A DNA stretch of 64,000 bases from Sulfurimonas sp. (GTDB lineage: Bacteria; Campylobacterota; Campylobacteria; Campylobacterales; Sulfurimonadaceae): NCBI RefSeq assembly GCF_023229025.1, contig NZ_JALOAA010000006.1, positions 1 through 64,000 of the forward strand, read 5' to 3'. The position numbers and the translations under genes were made by a program. Numbering within the stretch: the stretch's first letter is position 1; the number at the start of each line of letters is the position of its first letter. Below the pieces are notes generated by a model. It did no database searches, was not told the DNA's origin, and saw only the letters and a program-made list of their open reading frames with translations. Below, piece after piece: positions 27,355 through 36,988 of the stretch.

Positions 27355-28122
27355 TTAACATTTCTTTTCTCTGTTTTTGAGCTCTACTTCTCTTAAATAT
27401 GCCTCTGCAATAGTTTGGTTTAAAAGGATTGAGCTTTTTTTAGCAATTGCTACTTTAAAATTATGCTCATAGCTTGAGAAAAGCTCTGCAAAAGGGAGTT
27501 TTTTATGATTTAGAACTATCTCTTTGAGCAATCTATAAAGTTTCTCATCTTTTGCCTGCAACAAAAACTTATTTTTTGCATGAAAAGCCTCTAGAGAGTG
27601 CATACTATTTTTCTCTTTTAGCTTCTCTATAGAGTTATAAGCAAAAAGATGAACAATAAAATTTTCTCTACGATTCTCATCTTCAAGTCCACTCTCATCT
27701 TCCATTGGTAAAAGTGGGAATTTTTCTCTACATAGTGCTGCAAAGATGCCGTCTGCGCTTGAGTCTATTAAACTGCTATTTTGATAAACTTTTGCACTCC
27801 CTAATCCGCAACTTGGCGAGCGAGCTTTAAATATGATACCGCTAAGATTTGCATCTATAATTTTTTGAAGTTCCTCGTTAGCTTTATCCAGCAACTCTTT
27901 ACTTAGATTTATGCCACCTTCATTTGTAATGACAAGAATCTTCTCATTTTTTTCTACAAGTTTTACAGATGGTCTTGTAGTGCCAAAGGCTATAGCTTCC
28001 GGACAAAATGGAACAAATGAAGCGTAACGTCCAAGCTCATGGGTTACAAATCTGTTATGTTTGTCTCCGCCGTCATAGCGGACATTATGACCGAGAAGAC
28101 ACGCAGATACTGCTATCTTCAT
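27355..28122 (-). CDS. DUF523-DUF1722 protein
   Basis: The 255-residue protein starts with the DUF523 pattern KIAVSACLLGHNVRYDGGDK, with further conserved motifs FCPE and RSPSCGLG. A DUF1722-like C-terminal half (LLQAKDEKLYRLLKEIV) follows. The invariant cysteines suggest a metal or iron-sulfur site, but no biochemical role is assured. It lies between fabG and acpP on the same strand without clear functional linkage. Confidence 0.85.
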   Translation of the reverse strand: MKIAVSACLLGHNVRYDGGDKHNRFVTHELGRYASFVPFCPEAIAFGTTRPSVKLVEKNEKILVITNEGGINLSKELLDKANEELQKIIDANLSGIIFKARSPSCGLGSAKVYQNSSLIDSSADGIFAALCREKFPLLPMEDESGLEDENRRENFIVHLFAYNSIEKLKEKNSMHSLEAFHAKNKFLLQAKDEKLYRLLKEIVLNHKKLPFAELFSSYEHNFKVAIAKKSSILLNQTIAEAYLREVELKNREKKC

Positions 28123-28144
28123 ACTGTTTCCTTGTTTTTTTGGC

Positions 28145-28891
28145 TTACGCCATATTCATCCCGCCGTTAACCTTGAGCGTCTCGCCTGTTATATAGCTTG
28201 AGTGATCTGAGAGCAAAAATGCCGTCGCTTGGGCCACTTCGGTAGGATTTCCAAAACGTCCCATCGGGATTTTTGATGTAAAACTGCTTTTTACCTCATC
28301 GCTTAAAACATCTGTCATCTCAGTTGCTATAAAGCCCGGAGTCACGGTGTTGTAGCGGATACCGCTTGTAGCTGATTCTATTGCAAAACTTTTTGTCATG
28401 GCAATAACACCGCCCTTACTTGCCGAGTAGTTTGTCTGACCGCCGTTTCCTGTCTCGCCCACAATTGAAGCTATATTTACCACTGAACCGAATTTTTTCT
28501 TTCTCATTACTTTCATAGCTTCACGACATCCTATAAAACATGATAAAAGGTTTGCGTTAATTACAGAGATAAAATCTTCACTCTTCATACGAATAGCTAG
28601 TTTATCGTTAGTTATTCCAGCATTATTTACAAGATAACTTAGCTCTCCGTCACAATCAATAATAGTCTTAATCGCATCTACAAATGCATCTTCACTACTT
28701 ACGTCAAAACCGATAACAGCCGCACTCCCACCTGAAGCTTCGATAGCATCTTTGATTGCATCTGCCTCTGCGGCACCGCTTCTGTAGTTTATCCAGACTT
28801 TAAGTCCATACCCTGCCAAAGTTTTTGCAATCTCTGCGCCTATTCCTCTACTTGACCCCGTAACTAAAACATTTTTCCCGCTAAATTTCAT
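28145..28891 (-). CDS. fabG: 3-oxoacyl-ACP reductase
   Basis: FabG reduces 3-oxoacyl-ACP with NADPH. The 248-residue short-chain dehydrogenase has the TGSSRGIGAE dinucleotide motif near residue 11, the NNAG motif, and the catalytic Ser-Tyr-Lys set in NIASIVGETGNGGQTNYSASKGG (split here only for reading). The ending YITGETLKVNGGMNMA is typical. It lies 18 bp downstream of gpmI and near acpP and fabF. Confidence 0.96.
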   Translation of the reverse strand: MKFSGKNVLVTGSSRGIGAEIAKTLAGYGLKVWINYRSGAAEADAIKDAIEASGGSAAVIGFDVSSEDAFVDAIKTIIDCDGELSYLVNNAGITNDKLAIRMKSEDFISVINANLLSCFIGCREAMKVMRKKKFGSVVNIASIVGETGNGGQTNYSASKGGVIAMTKSFAIESATSGIRYNTVTPGFIATEMTDVLSDEVKSSFTSKIPMGRFGNPTEVAQATAFLLSDHSSYITGETLKVNGGMNMA

Positions 28892-28909
28892 TACTATTCT
28901 CCTTGATTT

Positions 28910-30385
28910 TTAAATTAAGCTATGATCCATCTCAAAAGGGATATCTAGACCCATAAGTTCTAAAACTGTAGGCGCTATATTATTCAAAGCACCGCTTTTA
29001 ACATTTGTAACACCATCTGCTTCAATAAAACATAATACTTTTCCAACTGTATGATTTGTTAAGATATTCCCTTCATCATCTCTCATCTCTTCACAATTTC
29101 CATGATCAGACGTAATAACAACTCCGTAATCCTTCTCTTTTGCTTTTTGTAAAATTCTGCCAAGCTCGGTATCGACCGTATTAACTGCTATCTTTGCAGC
29201 TTCAAAATCTCCGGTGTGTCCTACCATGTCGCCGTTTGCAAAATTAACTACTACAAAATCATACTCATCATCCATAGCTTTTAAGACAACATCACCGACC
29301 TCAGGAGCACTCATCTGCGGCTTCATATCATATGTTTTTACATTTGGCGAAGGGATTAAAACTCTCGTCTCATTCTCATAAGGCTCCTCAATTCCGCCGT
29401 TAAAAAAGAATGTCACATGCGCATACTTTTCAGTCTCAGCAGTATGAAGCTGTCTAAGACCTGCTTTTGAAATTACTTCTGAGAGCGTATTTTTGGGAAC
29501 CTCTTTTTTAAACAAAACAGGATAAGGGAAACTCTTATCATACTCTGTAATCGTTGCAAGGTTTACACCAACATGCTCTCTTTGAAATCCGCTAAAATTT
29601 TTATCTGCGATAGCTGTTACAATCTCTCTCATTCTATCGCTTCTAAAGTTTATAGTAAGGACGCTATCGCCCTCTCTCATGCCATCATATCCGTTAAATG
29701 CCACAGGCTCTAAAAACTCATCTGTCTCATTTTTTGCATATGAAGCGTCAATATACTCTAAAGGCTCCATAGTAGTTTTTGGTTCTGCAGTTACTATCGC
29801 ATCGTAACCTTTTTTGACTCTATCCCAGCGGTTATCTCTATCCATTGTATAAAAACGCCCTGAAATTGTAGCTATTTTTATATTTTTGCCTACATGCTTG
29901 TTTACCTGTTCTAAGTACTTTTTTGCAGAAGTAGGAGATACATCCCTACCATCGGTTATAAGATGCAAGAAAACCTCTTTTCCTTCATCAGAGGCGATAT
30001 CCGCTATGCCCATAAAATGGTCTATATGTGAATGAACACCCCCATCACTCATGAGACCTATAAGATGCACTCTGTTTGATTTTTCCAAAAGATTTTTAAA
30101 TTCGCTGTTTTGTTTAAATCTATTTTCGCTTAAAGCTAGAGATATTTTTACCAAATCTTGGTATAAAACTCTTCCGCTACCTATACTCATGTGTCCTACT
30201 TCAGAGTTACCCATCTGTCCCTCAGGCAATCCGACACTCAAACCAAAAGTGTCAATTAACGAATACGGTGTATTGCTAAATAGTTTATCATATGTAGGTT
30301 TTAGAGCATTGTAAAATGCATTATACTGGGTTTTAAAAGAGTAACCAATACCGTCGGTTATGACTAAGATAGCCTTTTTTGCCAA
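28910..30385 (-). CDS. gpmI: 2,3-bisphosphoglycerate-independent phosphoglycerate mutase
   Basis: This enzyme interconverts 3- and 2-phosphoglycerate using two Mn2+ ions. I place the start at TTG 30385, six bases after AAGGAG, giving 491 residues beginning AKKAILVITDGIG; an upstream TTG at 30418 is less likely. The catalytic serine is S61 (MGNSEVGHM). Metal ligands appear in VITDGIG and in VVITSDHGNCE near the end. The substrate loop HLITDGRDVSP is also present. Confidence 0.96.
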   Translation of the reverse strand: MAKKAILVITDGIGYSFKTQYNAFYNALKPTYDKLFSNTPYSLIDTFGLSVGLPEGQMGNSEVGHMSIGSGRVLYQDLVKISLALSENRFKQNSEFKNLLEKSNRVHLIGLMSDGGVHSHIDHFMGIADIASDEGKEVFLHLITDGRDVSPTSAKKYLEQVNKHVGKNIKIATISGRFYTMDRDNRWDRVKKGYDAIVTAEPKTTMEPLEYIDASYAKNETDEFLEPVAFNGYDGMREGDSVLTINFRSDRMREIVTAIADKNFSGFQREHVGVNLATITEYDKSFPYPVLFKKEVPKNTLSEVISKAGLRQLHTAETEKYAHVTFFFNGGIEEPYENETRVLIPSPNVKTYDMKPQMSAPEVGDVVLKAMDDEYDFVVVNFANGDMVGHTGDFEAAKIAVNTVDTELGRILQKAKEKDYGVVITSDHGNCEEMRDDEGNILTNHTVGKVLCFIEADGVTNVKSGALNNIAPTVLELMGLDIPFEMDHSLI

Positions 30386-30437
30386 TTCTGACTCCTTTAC
30401 TAAGTGTTCTTCTAACAAAAATTTTATGCAATTATAC

Positions 30438-30443
30438 TATAAT
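30438..30443 (+). promoter_or_regulatory. -10 box of mraY-murD-purN
   Basis: TATAAT at 30438-30443 lies in the 88-bp divergent gap between gpmI and mraY. The TAAGGA ribosome binding site follows at 30459-30464. No consensus -35 box is seen. Confidence 0.55.
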
Positions 30444-30473
30444 GTCATTTTTTATTTATAAGGACTACTTACT

Positions 30474-31535
30474 TTGCTATATTGGCTTTCAGAAATTTTT
30501 CATATAAACCTACTTGGATACATAACAATTCGCGCTGGAATAGCTTTCTTTTTAGCTCTTTTTTTTACGCTATTTTTACTTCCGCGTTTTATAAGATGGG
30601 CACAGAGGACATCTAGCGTTCAACCAATTAATAACTGGGCACCCCAGCGCCATCAAGGCAAAGCAAAAACGCCTACAATGGGCGGTATTGTATTTATTTT
30701 TGCAACAATAGTTGCATCTTTAATAACAATAAAGTTTTCAAACATCTATGCTGTTGGCGGTGTTATGACTCTTGTCATGTTTGCACTTATCGGCTTTAAA
30801 GATGACTACGCAAAGATTAAAAAAAATGAGAACTTAGCAGGGTTAAAAGCTAGAACAAAGCTTTTTCTTCAAATACTCTCTGCACTTTTTATATCAGTTT
30901 TTCTATATGTTTTTTCAGATTTTAGCACTAACCTTTATCTACCATTTATTAAAAATCCTGTCTGGGATATGGGCGGCTTTGCGCTTCTCTTCTGGGTTGT
31001 AGTTATCATAGCCACTTCAAATGCCGTAAATCTTACAGACGGACTAGACGGGCTTGCAACAGTGCCTTCTATCATTGCTCTTACCTCTTTTAGCATCATA
31101 ATCTACATAACCGGAAATGCAGTAATGAGCTCTTACTTGCTTATGCCAAATATAAATATAGGAGAGGTGGCAATAGTATCAAGTGCTCTTATCGGGGCAC
31201 TAACAGGGTTTTTGTGGTATAACTGCCACCCTGCAGAGGTCTTTATGGGAGATAGTGGCTCGCTGACAATCGGAGCGTTTCTAGGTTATCTTGCTATTAT
31301 CTCAAAAAGTGAAATTTTACTTCTTTTAATCGGTTCTATTTTTGTAATAGAGACGCTCTCAGTCATTCTTCAAGTAGGTAGCTATAAGCTTAGAAAAAAA
31401 AGAGTCTTTTTAATGGCACCGATTCATCACCATTTTGAGATGAAACAGTGGGCAGAGAATAAGATAATTGTTAGGTTTTGGATTATCGCTATACTCTCAA
31501 ATATTATTGCCCTTATCTCACTAAAGATTCGCTAA
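30474..31535 (+). CDS. mraY: Phospho-N-acetylmuramoyl-pentapeptide transferase
   Basis: MraY makes lipid I by joining UDP-MurNAc-pentapeptide to undecaprenyl phosphate in the inner membrane. The 353-residue protein has about ten transmembrane helices and the motifs [16 protein letters not shown] (catalytic Asp) and [11 protein letters not shown], with APIHHHFE near the end. The start is TTG at 30474 behind TAAGGA. Its stop overlaps the murD start (TAATG). Confidence 0.97.
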   Translation: MLYWLSEIFHINLLGYITIRAGIAFFLALFFTLFLLPRFIRWAQRTSSVQPINNWAPQRHQGKAKTPTMGGIVFIFATIVASLITIKFSNIYAVGGVMTLVMFALIGFKDDYAKIKKNENLAGLKARTKLFLQILSALFISVFLYVFSDFSTNLYLPFIKNPVWDMGGFALLFWVVVIIATSNAVNLTDGLDGLATVPSIIALTSFSIIIYITGNAVMSSYLLMPNINIGEVAIVSSALIGALTGFLWYNCHPAEVFMGDSGSLTIGAFLGYLAIISKSEILLLLIGSIFVIETLSVILQVGSYKLRKKRVFLMAPIHHHFEMKQWAENKIIVRFWIIAILSNIIALISLKIR

Positions 31536-32734
31536 TGTTACGAGTATCTCTCTTTGGATATGGCAAAACCACAAAAGCACTCACTAAACTCTACCCAAAC
31601 GCAATTTTTTATGATGACAAATGTACAAAACCATTTATAGATGAGAACGGCTTTAAGGTCAAACCCTCATCTGATTTTAACCCAAAATACTCCGACTTGG
31701 AGATTACGTCCCCGGGAATTCCTCCCTCAAATCCGCTTATACAAAGAGCAAAAAACCTCATAAGCGAGTATGATGTTTTTGCAAAGAGTGCACCTCTGTC
31801 TGTATGGATTAGCGGAACAAACGGCAAGACCACTACAACTCAGATGATGCAGCATCTGCTTCAAGAGAGAGGCTCAGAGGCGGGTGGAAATATCGGAACA
31901 CCGCTAGGCGAGTTGGATTTAAATGCATCGCTATGGATACTTGAGACTAGCTCTTTTACTACCCACTATACAAACAAAGCCGCACCGAACATCTATGTTC
32001 TGCTTCCTATAACACCGGACCATCTCAGCTGGCACGGCGATATAAACGAGTACATACAAGCAAAGCTAAAGCCAGTTACCATGATGCGTGAGGGAGAAAT
32101 TGCAATAGTTCCCCAAGCTTACAAGAATATCAAAACATCGGCTTGTGTTATTAGTTACAAAGATGAAAAAGATTTAGCACTACACTTTGGTATAGAGATA
32201 GATAAAATAGACTTCAAAGGTGCTTTTTTGGCTGATGCCATTTTGGCTATGAGTGTTAATAAAATACTTTTTGATAAAATAGAGTATGAAAAAATTAACT
32301 CCTTTGTAGTTGACCCACACAGGCAAGAGGAGCTAAGAGATAGCAAAAACCGTCTATGGGTTAACGATACTAAGGCTACTAATCTTGATGCCACTATTGC
32401 TGCCATGAAGAGATATAAAGAGTATCATGTCCATCTTATTTTAGGCGGTGACGATAAGGGTGTCGATTTGAGTGAACTGCTTGTCTATCTGCAGGGTTGT
32501 AGTGTAAGGATTTATAATATCGGCTCAAATAAAGAGAAGCTCTCCTCTTTGGCAAAAAAGTACAACATAGCTTTTGAATTATGTAAAAATTTAGTAGATG
32601 CCGTTAAAAAAATAGATAAAAATCTAAAAACAGATGAAGTTGCCCTACTCTCTCCGGCAGCCGCTAGTCTTGATGAGTTCAACTCATATGCACATAGAGG
32701 CGACCTGTTTAAAAATAGCATAAAAGAGCTCTGA
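31535..32734 (+). CDS. murD: UDP-N-acetylmuramoylalanine--D-glutamate ligase
   Basis: MurD adds D-glutamate to UDP-MurNAc-L-Ala. I place the start at ATG 31535, overlapping the mraY stop by one base, rather than the longer frame from 31478; this gives 399 residues starting LRVSLFGYGKTTKAL. The ATP-binding SGTNGKTTTTQMM, the central DHLSWHG and the C-terminal NDTKATNLDAT and LILGGDDKG are intact. It is coupled to purN downstream (TGATG). Confidence 0.95.
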   Translation: MLRVSLFGYGKTTKALTKLYPNAIFYDDKCTKPFIDENGFKVKPSSDFNPKYSDLEITSPGIPPSNPLIQRAKNLISEYDVFAKSAPLSVWISGTNGKTTTTQMMQHLLQERGSEAGGNIGTPLGELDLNASLWILETSSFTTHYTNKAAPNIYVLLPITPDHLSWHGDINEYIQAKLKPVTMMREGEIAIVPQAYKNIKTSACVISYKDEKDLALHFGIEIDKIDFKGAFLADAILAMSVNKILFDKIEYEKINSFVVDPHRQEELRDSKNRLWVNDTKATNLDATIAAMKRYKEYHVHLILGGDDKGVDLSELLVYLQGCSVRIYNIGSNKEKLSSLAKKYNIAFELCKNLVDAVKKIDKNLKTDEVALLSPAAASLDEFNSYAHRGDLFKNSIKEL

Positions 32735-33306
32735 TGATAAAAGTAGCAATACTTGCATCTCATAATGGCAGTAGTTTCAACGCTCTGTATGAAGCAACAA
32801 GAAATAGAGAGATAGATGTAGAGATAGTTTTACTTATCTCAAATAACCCAGATTCAAATGCCCTTAAAAGTGCCTCTAATTACAAGATTGACAATTTTGT
32901 CGTCAACTCAAAAACAGACGAAGATCCTGATGAAAAGATAGAACAACTCTTAAGGAGATATAGATGCGAATATATATTTTTATCAGGATATATGAAAAAA
33001 CTCTCTAGCAAATTAACAACAAATTTTAAAATTATCAATACTCATCCGGCACTTCTGCCAAAATATGGCGGGGAGGGAATGTATGGACGATTTGTCCATG
33101 AAGCTGTCATTAAAAACAGAGAAAAAGAGAGCGGTGTCACTATCCATGCGGTAAATGAAAACTATGACGAGGGAGAAATCCTTCTACAAAAAAGACTCAC
33201 TCTAAGAGAAGATGAGAGCGTTTTCTCACTAGAACAAAGGATTAAAAAACTCGAACAAACCGCTATCGTCGAACTCTTCAAAAAGATTCAAGAAAGCACT
33301 TTGTAA
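32734..33306 (+). CDS. purN: Phosphoribosylglycinamide formyltransferase
   Basis: PurN formylates GAR with 10-formyl-THF in purine synthesis. The 190-residue protein shows VAILASHNGSSF near the start, IINTHPALLPKYGGEGMYG with the catalytic Asn and His, and NENYDEGEI with the catalytic Asp. The family often has SG.GSN in the phosphate loop; here it reads SHNGSS, a small variation. It is translationally coupled to murD. Confidence 0.92.
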   Translation: MIKVAILASHNGSSFNALYEATRNREIDVEIVLLISNNPDSNALKSASNYKIDNFVVNSKTDEDPDEKIEQLLRRYRCEYIFLSGYMKKLSSKLTTNFKIINTHPALLPKYGGEGMYGRFVHEAVIKNREKESGVTIHAVNENYDEGEILLQKRLTLREDESVFSLEQRIKKLEQTAIVELFKKIQESTL

Positions 33307-33352
33307 GTTTCCTTTCAGTCCCTAAAAGATATAATTGCGCTCTTTAAAAGAT

Positions 33353-33428
33353 GGCCAATTAGCTCAGTCGGTAGAGCAAGTGACTGAAAATCACTGTGTC
33401 CTTGGTTCGATTCCGAGATTGGCCACCA
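33353..33428 (+). tRNA. tRNA-Phe (GAA), copy 1
   Basis: The 76-nt cloverleaf runs from GGCCAAT to ATTGGCC, with anticodon loop CTGAAAA (GAA) and an encoded CCA. The TTCGATT T-loop is intact. An identical copy follows 20 bp downstream. Confidence 0.98.
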
Positions 33429-33448
33429 CCTCTTTTAAACAACTTCAC

Positions 33449-33524
33449 GGCCAATTAGCTCAGTCGGTAGAGCAAGTGACTGAAAATCACTGTGTCCTTG
33501 GTTCGATTCCGAGATTGGCCACCA
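33449..33524 (+). tRNA. tRNA-Phe (GAA), copy 2
   Basis: This is a base-for-base copy of the upstream tRNA-Phe, including CCA and the following cctcttttaaa. The repeat unit is about 96 bp, which indicates a recent tandem duplication. Confidence 0.98.
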
Positions 33525-33587
33525 CCTCTTTTAAAAAAATCAATATCTTTCTTCAATAATTGAGGATTTAACAACAAATTCCATTTT

Positions 33588-33635
33588 TTAATTTCTTTTT
33601 TTTGAAAATCTTCCGCCTGCTGGTTTTAGTGCCAT
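33588..33635 (-). CDS. Tiny basic ORF (15 residues), uncertain
   Basis: ATG at 33635 behind AGAAGGA encodes MALKPAGGRFSKKRN and a stop. It lies just downstream of the broken Fic gene. It may be a remnant of a lost gene or a real small peptide; the only support is the ribosome binding site. Confidence 0.2.
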   Translation of the reverse strand: MALKPAGGRFSKKRN

Positions 33636-33649
33636 TATATATCCTTCTC

Positions 33650-34712
33650 TTATACTCTGACAAGTTCCATTAAAGGCTCAAATACAAAAAGAGCGGCTCT
33701 TCTGCCAGAAGGTTCTTCTATAACTTTTAATAAGTTATTTTCTAAAAGAACTCTAGTAAATCTAGCTGCTGTTTGAGTAGGAATACCACTATTTTGTGTA
33801 AATTTATTATTTCTAAATACAGGATTTGTAAATATATAATCAAATGCTTGAACACTAAATTTGGATGCTAATATTTTGCTAAATTTATTTTTCTTACTGT
33901 CGTACAGTTTACTTATATTTTCTGCAATTGTTAAATTCCTAATTGCTTGTTCTTCAATTGCTTTTAAAAAAATATGACCCATGGTGTCCAGTCATTATTT
34001 GCGGAGACATTTTTCATTATATCTATATATTCATTTTTATGTTCCTCGAAATAGCTACTAATATAAAAATGCGGTGCAGATATGACACCTTCATTCCATA
34101 ACATTAATGTTATCAACATTCTACCAATACGCTCATTACCGTCTTTAATATAGCTAAATAATTTCTCAGTACCTTCTTGTAGCTTTATTGGACTTATTGG
34201 TATAAAAAGGATATTTCTTTTTGTTCTATCAACTAGGTAATTTTGTTCTGTTTTGTATTGACCTGGTGTTTTTGCAGCTCCTCTTCCAAAAGAGAATAAT
34301 TTTTCATGAGCAGATTTTATTATATACTCTGACAAGAGGTACCCCTCTGTTATTGCTCGTTGTGATGCCAATAATGCTCTTTAATAAAGAATCGTTTCAA
34401 TTACTTCAGCTCTTGTTTGTGAGGTGGAGTCATCACTCTCACTATAATCTGCTTCATACTTTAAAATTTCATCCATTGTACTGACTGTTCCCTCCATACG
34501 TGAAGAAATGACTGCTTCTTGGTTACGTAAAGGGGCTAAAAGGATTTCGCTGTTATGCATTTTTTTAATATTTGATTAAACCTAGCAATAGCATCAGTTG
34601 CTAAAACTAATTGATTCATCAATTGTTTGTAATCTAAATTTGATGGAGGAAATTTATCATAATGATAATCTACAGCATTATCAAAATTTAATTCACTCAG
34701 AGGCATAGACAT
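33650..34712 (-). pseudogene. Fic-family AMP transferase pseudogene
   Basis: Pieces of a Fic protein lie in order over 1.06 kb. The N-terminus (SMPLSELNFDNAVDY) starts at 34712. A frameshift at an A7 run near 34562-34568 leads to MHNSEILLAPLRNQEAVISS. An in-frame TAA lies near 34381-34383 between ETILY and RALLASQRAI. The catalytic HPFxDGNGRxGR motif has lost the HPF part and about 40 residues before it, leaving KDGNERIGR with a G-to-E change. Another frameshift near 33965-33980 precedes the winged-helix C-terminus ending at 33650. Two intact fragments (33964-34371 and 33650-33982) remain open, but the gene is dead. Confidence 0.85.
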
Positions 34713-34750
34713 AATTAATATGTTGTCAATAATTATAAAATAATTAATAT

Positions 34751-35074
34751 CTATATAGTTTCAATATCAACTAACTCAATGCGTTGACAATCTTTTTTCA
34801 ACAATTTTTTGTTTCTTGCATCTTCTTCGGCAAGAGAAAGCAAATCAGCGTAATCATCTTTAGAGACTTCAAAAGAATGTACCTTTCTTATTGTCTCAAG
34901 CTTTATAGTCGCTTCTGTATTTGAAGAGAATTCAACATTTCTTGTGCCTTTTGCAAACGCTGATTTTATGGCTTTTAAAACATTTTCATTTTTAAGTAGC
35001 TCTTGGAGTGATATTTCTGTGTTTAAATCTGTATCACATAAAATTTTATACGTAACCATAATAGTGCCATCCAT
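34751..35074 (-). CDS. Hypothetical protein, 107 residues
   Basis: I do not recognise this protein. It is mixed alpha/beta and charged, without signal peptide or membrane segment; the C-terminal half is rich in Lys, Asp and Glu (AEEDARNKKLLKKD). AAGGGA precedes the ATG at 35074. It stands between the Fic pseudogene and the efflux two-component genes and shares strand with both. It could belong to the same decayed accessory patch as fic. Confidence 0.5.
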   Translation of the reverse strand: MDGTIMVTYKILCDTDLNTEISLQELLKNENVLKAIKSAFAKGTRNVEFSSNTEATIKLETIRKVHSFEVSKDDYADLLSLAEEDARNKKLLKKDCQRIELVDIETI

Positions 35075-35196
35075 ATTTATAATTCCCTTATCGAAAGTTT
35101 AAAGTTACAGCTCATATCTACTCTCTTGTCTGTTTAACTTAAGACATTATAGTTAAAAATATAAGACTATGTAAAATATACTACCCAAAATTGTTA

Positions 35197-36210
35197 TTAA
35201 AACTTCAATACAACCTTAGTTAAACCACTCTCTTGAGACTCTATCTCTATATCAATCTTATATCTTTGACAAACTCTTTTTACAATATCTAAGCCTACTC
35301 CAAAACCGCCCTCATGTTCATTAGCTCTATAAAATCTCTCAAAAATCCTGCTTTGCTGCTCTTTTGCTATGCCCTTGCCGCTGTTTGTGATGCTAAACTT
35401 ATCTGCCGTGAGCTTTAGCTTTATCTCTCCGCCATGTTTGTTGTATTTTATGGCATTAGATATTAAGTTGCCAAAGAGTCTCTGAGCACTTATCTCATCC
35501 ATACTAAAACTGCTCTCTTGGAGCTCTTTATGGATAGAGATAGATTTTTTTAGCGCCAAATCTTCATAAAGTGAGAGTTCGTTTTCTACGGTTTTTTTTA
35601 TATCTAACTGCTTTATTTCTTGATGTTGATTCTCAAGCAGTAGATATGTCAAATCGGAGTAGATTTTTTGAACTCTTTTTGCGCTAATGTCCACTCTTTT
35701 TAAAATCTTCTCATCGATGCTCTCTTTTTTTAACCTCTCTATACTCATAAGTATCGCAGTGATTGGGGTGTTTAGCTCATGCGTTGAGTCTTTTATGAAT
35801 TTGTCTAGTTTTACTCTCTCGTTTTGAATGGGCTTTAAAAACATTTTAGACAAGAAGTAGCCGACAACTGCTATAAGGGCAACAGAAAAAAGTGCAACAA
35901 ATAGTATCTCTTGGAGCAGTTTTAAAATCTCTTTGTCTGTTTTTTTGCTCTTTAGTATCAGATACTTCACGCCATGATGGAGTTGCGGGCTAAGATCTAT
36001 AAAATACTCAAAATTCCTATCTGTATAAAAGCCCTGCTCTAGTGCAATATCTTCAACCTCTTCGCCATATATAAGTACTCTATTTTCATCATAAAGCGTG
36101 ATTTCATATCCATGAGCGCTCTCTACATGTAGCGGCTCTGAGCGCATATAAGAGGAGATGATTTTAGAGGAGAGAGTTAGTGCAAAATTTTGCATCTTCT
36201 CCTTTTTCAT
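35197..36210 (-). CDS. Sensor histidine kinase; N-terminus shifted out of frame
   Basis: From the ATG at 36210 the 337-residue product has a sensor region, one transmembrane helix (about 102-122), HisKA with H144 (DSTHELNTPITAIL), the N box SNAIKYN and a Gly-rich GFGVGLDIVKR. The frame stays open upstream and encodes a clear first transmembrane helix (SFWGFLGLYLSSSIFLILFIA) but has no ATG, GTG or TTG. A GTG at 36323, overlapping the regulator stop, would enter this frame if the A7 run (36314-36320) had eight As, giving about 375 residues. The true protein is probably TM1-periplasmic sensor-TM2, responding to copper or silver with the regulator next door. Confidence 0.85.
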   Translation of the reverse strand: MKKEKMQNFALTLSSKIISSYMRSEPLHVESAHGYEITLYDENRVLIYGEEVEDIALEQGFYTDRNFEYFIDLSPQLHHGVKYLILKSKKTDKEILKLLQEILFVALFSVALIAVVGYFLSKMFLKPIQNERVKLDKFIKDSTHELNTPITAILMSIERLKKESIDEKILKRVDISAKRVQKIYSDLTYLLLENQHQEIKQLDIKKTVENELSLYEDLALKKSISIHKELQESSFSMDEISAQRLFGNLISNAIKYNKHGGEIKLKLTADKFSITNSGKGIAKEQQSRIFERFYRANEHEGGFGVGLDIVKRVCQRYKIDIEIESQESGLTKVVLKF

Positions 36211-36322
36211 AGAGATAATCTTTGAGGATTCATAGCTGTAAAAACTAACGGCAATAAATAGGATGAGAAAGATTGAAGAGCTAAGATATAGCCCTAAAAA
36301 GCCCCAGAATGACTTTTTTTCA

Positions 36323-36979
36323 CTAGATGTTAACTCTATAGCCGACTCCTTTTACGGTAGTTATAAAATCCCTGCCTAGATGCGCTCTGATATTTTTTAT
36401 ATATGTTCTTAGCGTTGCATCACTTGGCACTTCGCCATCAAGCCAGATATTTGCAACAAGCTCGTCATGAGAGATAATTCTATCTTTTTGCGATAAAAAA
36501 TATCTAATAATTTCAAAATCCTTTTTAGAGAGTTTTATCTTTTGTCCATCTTTGACAAGCTCATATGTGCTCATGTCAAGATAGTTTTGTGAGTCGATTT
36601 TCATATGCGCGGCATCTAGATTATAAACTTTTATAAGATGCTCTATCCTTGCGTCTAACTCTAAGAGCTCAAATGGCTTTTTTAGATAATCATCACACCC
36701 AAAATCAAAACCTTTTTTTAGGTCATGCGCAGAATCAAGTGAGGTGATAAAGATGGCAGGGGTAGTAATATGCTGCTCTTTTAAGAGTTTTAGTAGCTCA
36801 AAACCACTTAAAAGCGGCACGTTTACATCAAGAAGCATCAAATCATAGCGTTCTTTGAGTATCATCTCATAAGCCTCCTCACCGTCATAAACAGCCGATA
36901 CAACAAACCCTTTTTCGCTTAAATGCTCACAAAGAATTTCTGATAATATAACATCATCTTCAAGTAGTAAAATATTCAT
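36323..36979 (-). CDS. OmpR-family response regulator of the efflux operon
   Basis: The 218-residue regulator has a receiver domain with phosphoacceptor D51 (LMLLDVNVP) and K103-type switch residue, plus a winged-helix DNA-binding domain ending in TTVKGVGYRVNI. It follows the CusA-like gene by 9 bp and precedes the histidine kinase, so it probably controls the efflux operon in response to metal. Confidence 0.93.
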   Translation of the reverse strand: MNILLLEDDVILSEILCEHLSEKGFVVSAVYDGEEAYEMILKERYDLMLLDVNVPLLSGFELLKLLKEQHITTPAIFITSLDSAHDLKKGFDFGCDDYLKKPFELLELDARIEHLIKVYNLDAAHMKIDSQNYLDMSTYELVKDGQKIKLSKKDFEIIRYFLSQKDRIISHDELVANIWLDGEVPSDATLRTYIKNIRAHLGRDFITTVKGVGYRVNI

Positions 36980-36988
36980 ATGAGTATT

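Noticed and set aside
33335..33559. 74-residue ORF with an internal repeat
   Set aside because: It is the translation of the two identical tRNA-Phe genes, not a protein.
34751..35074. Toxin-antitoxin partner of the Fic remnant
   Set aside because: The protein shows no antitoxin motif and the Fic gene is dead; position alone is not enough.
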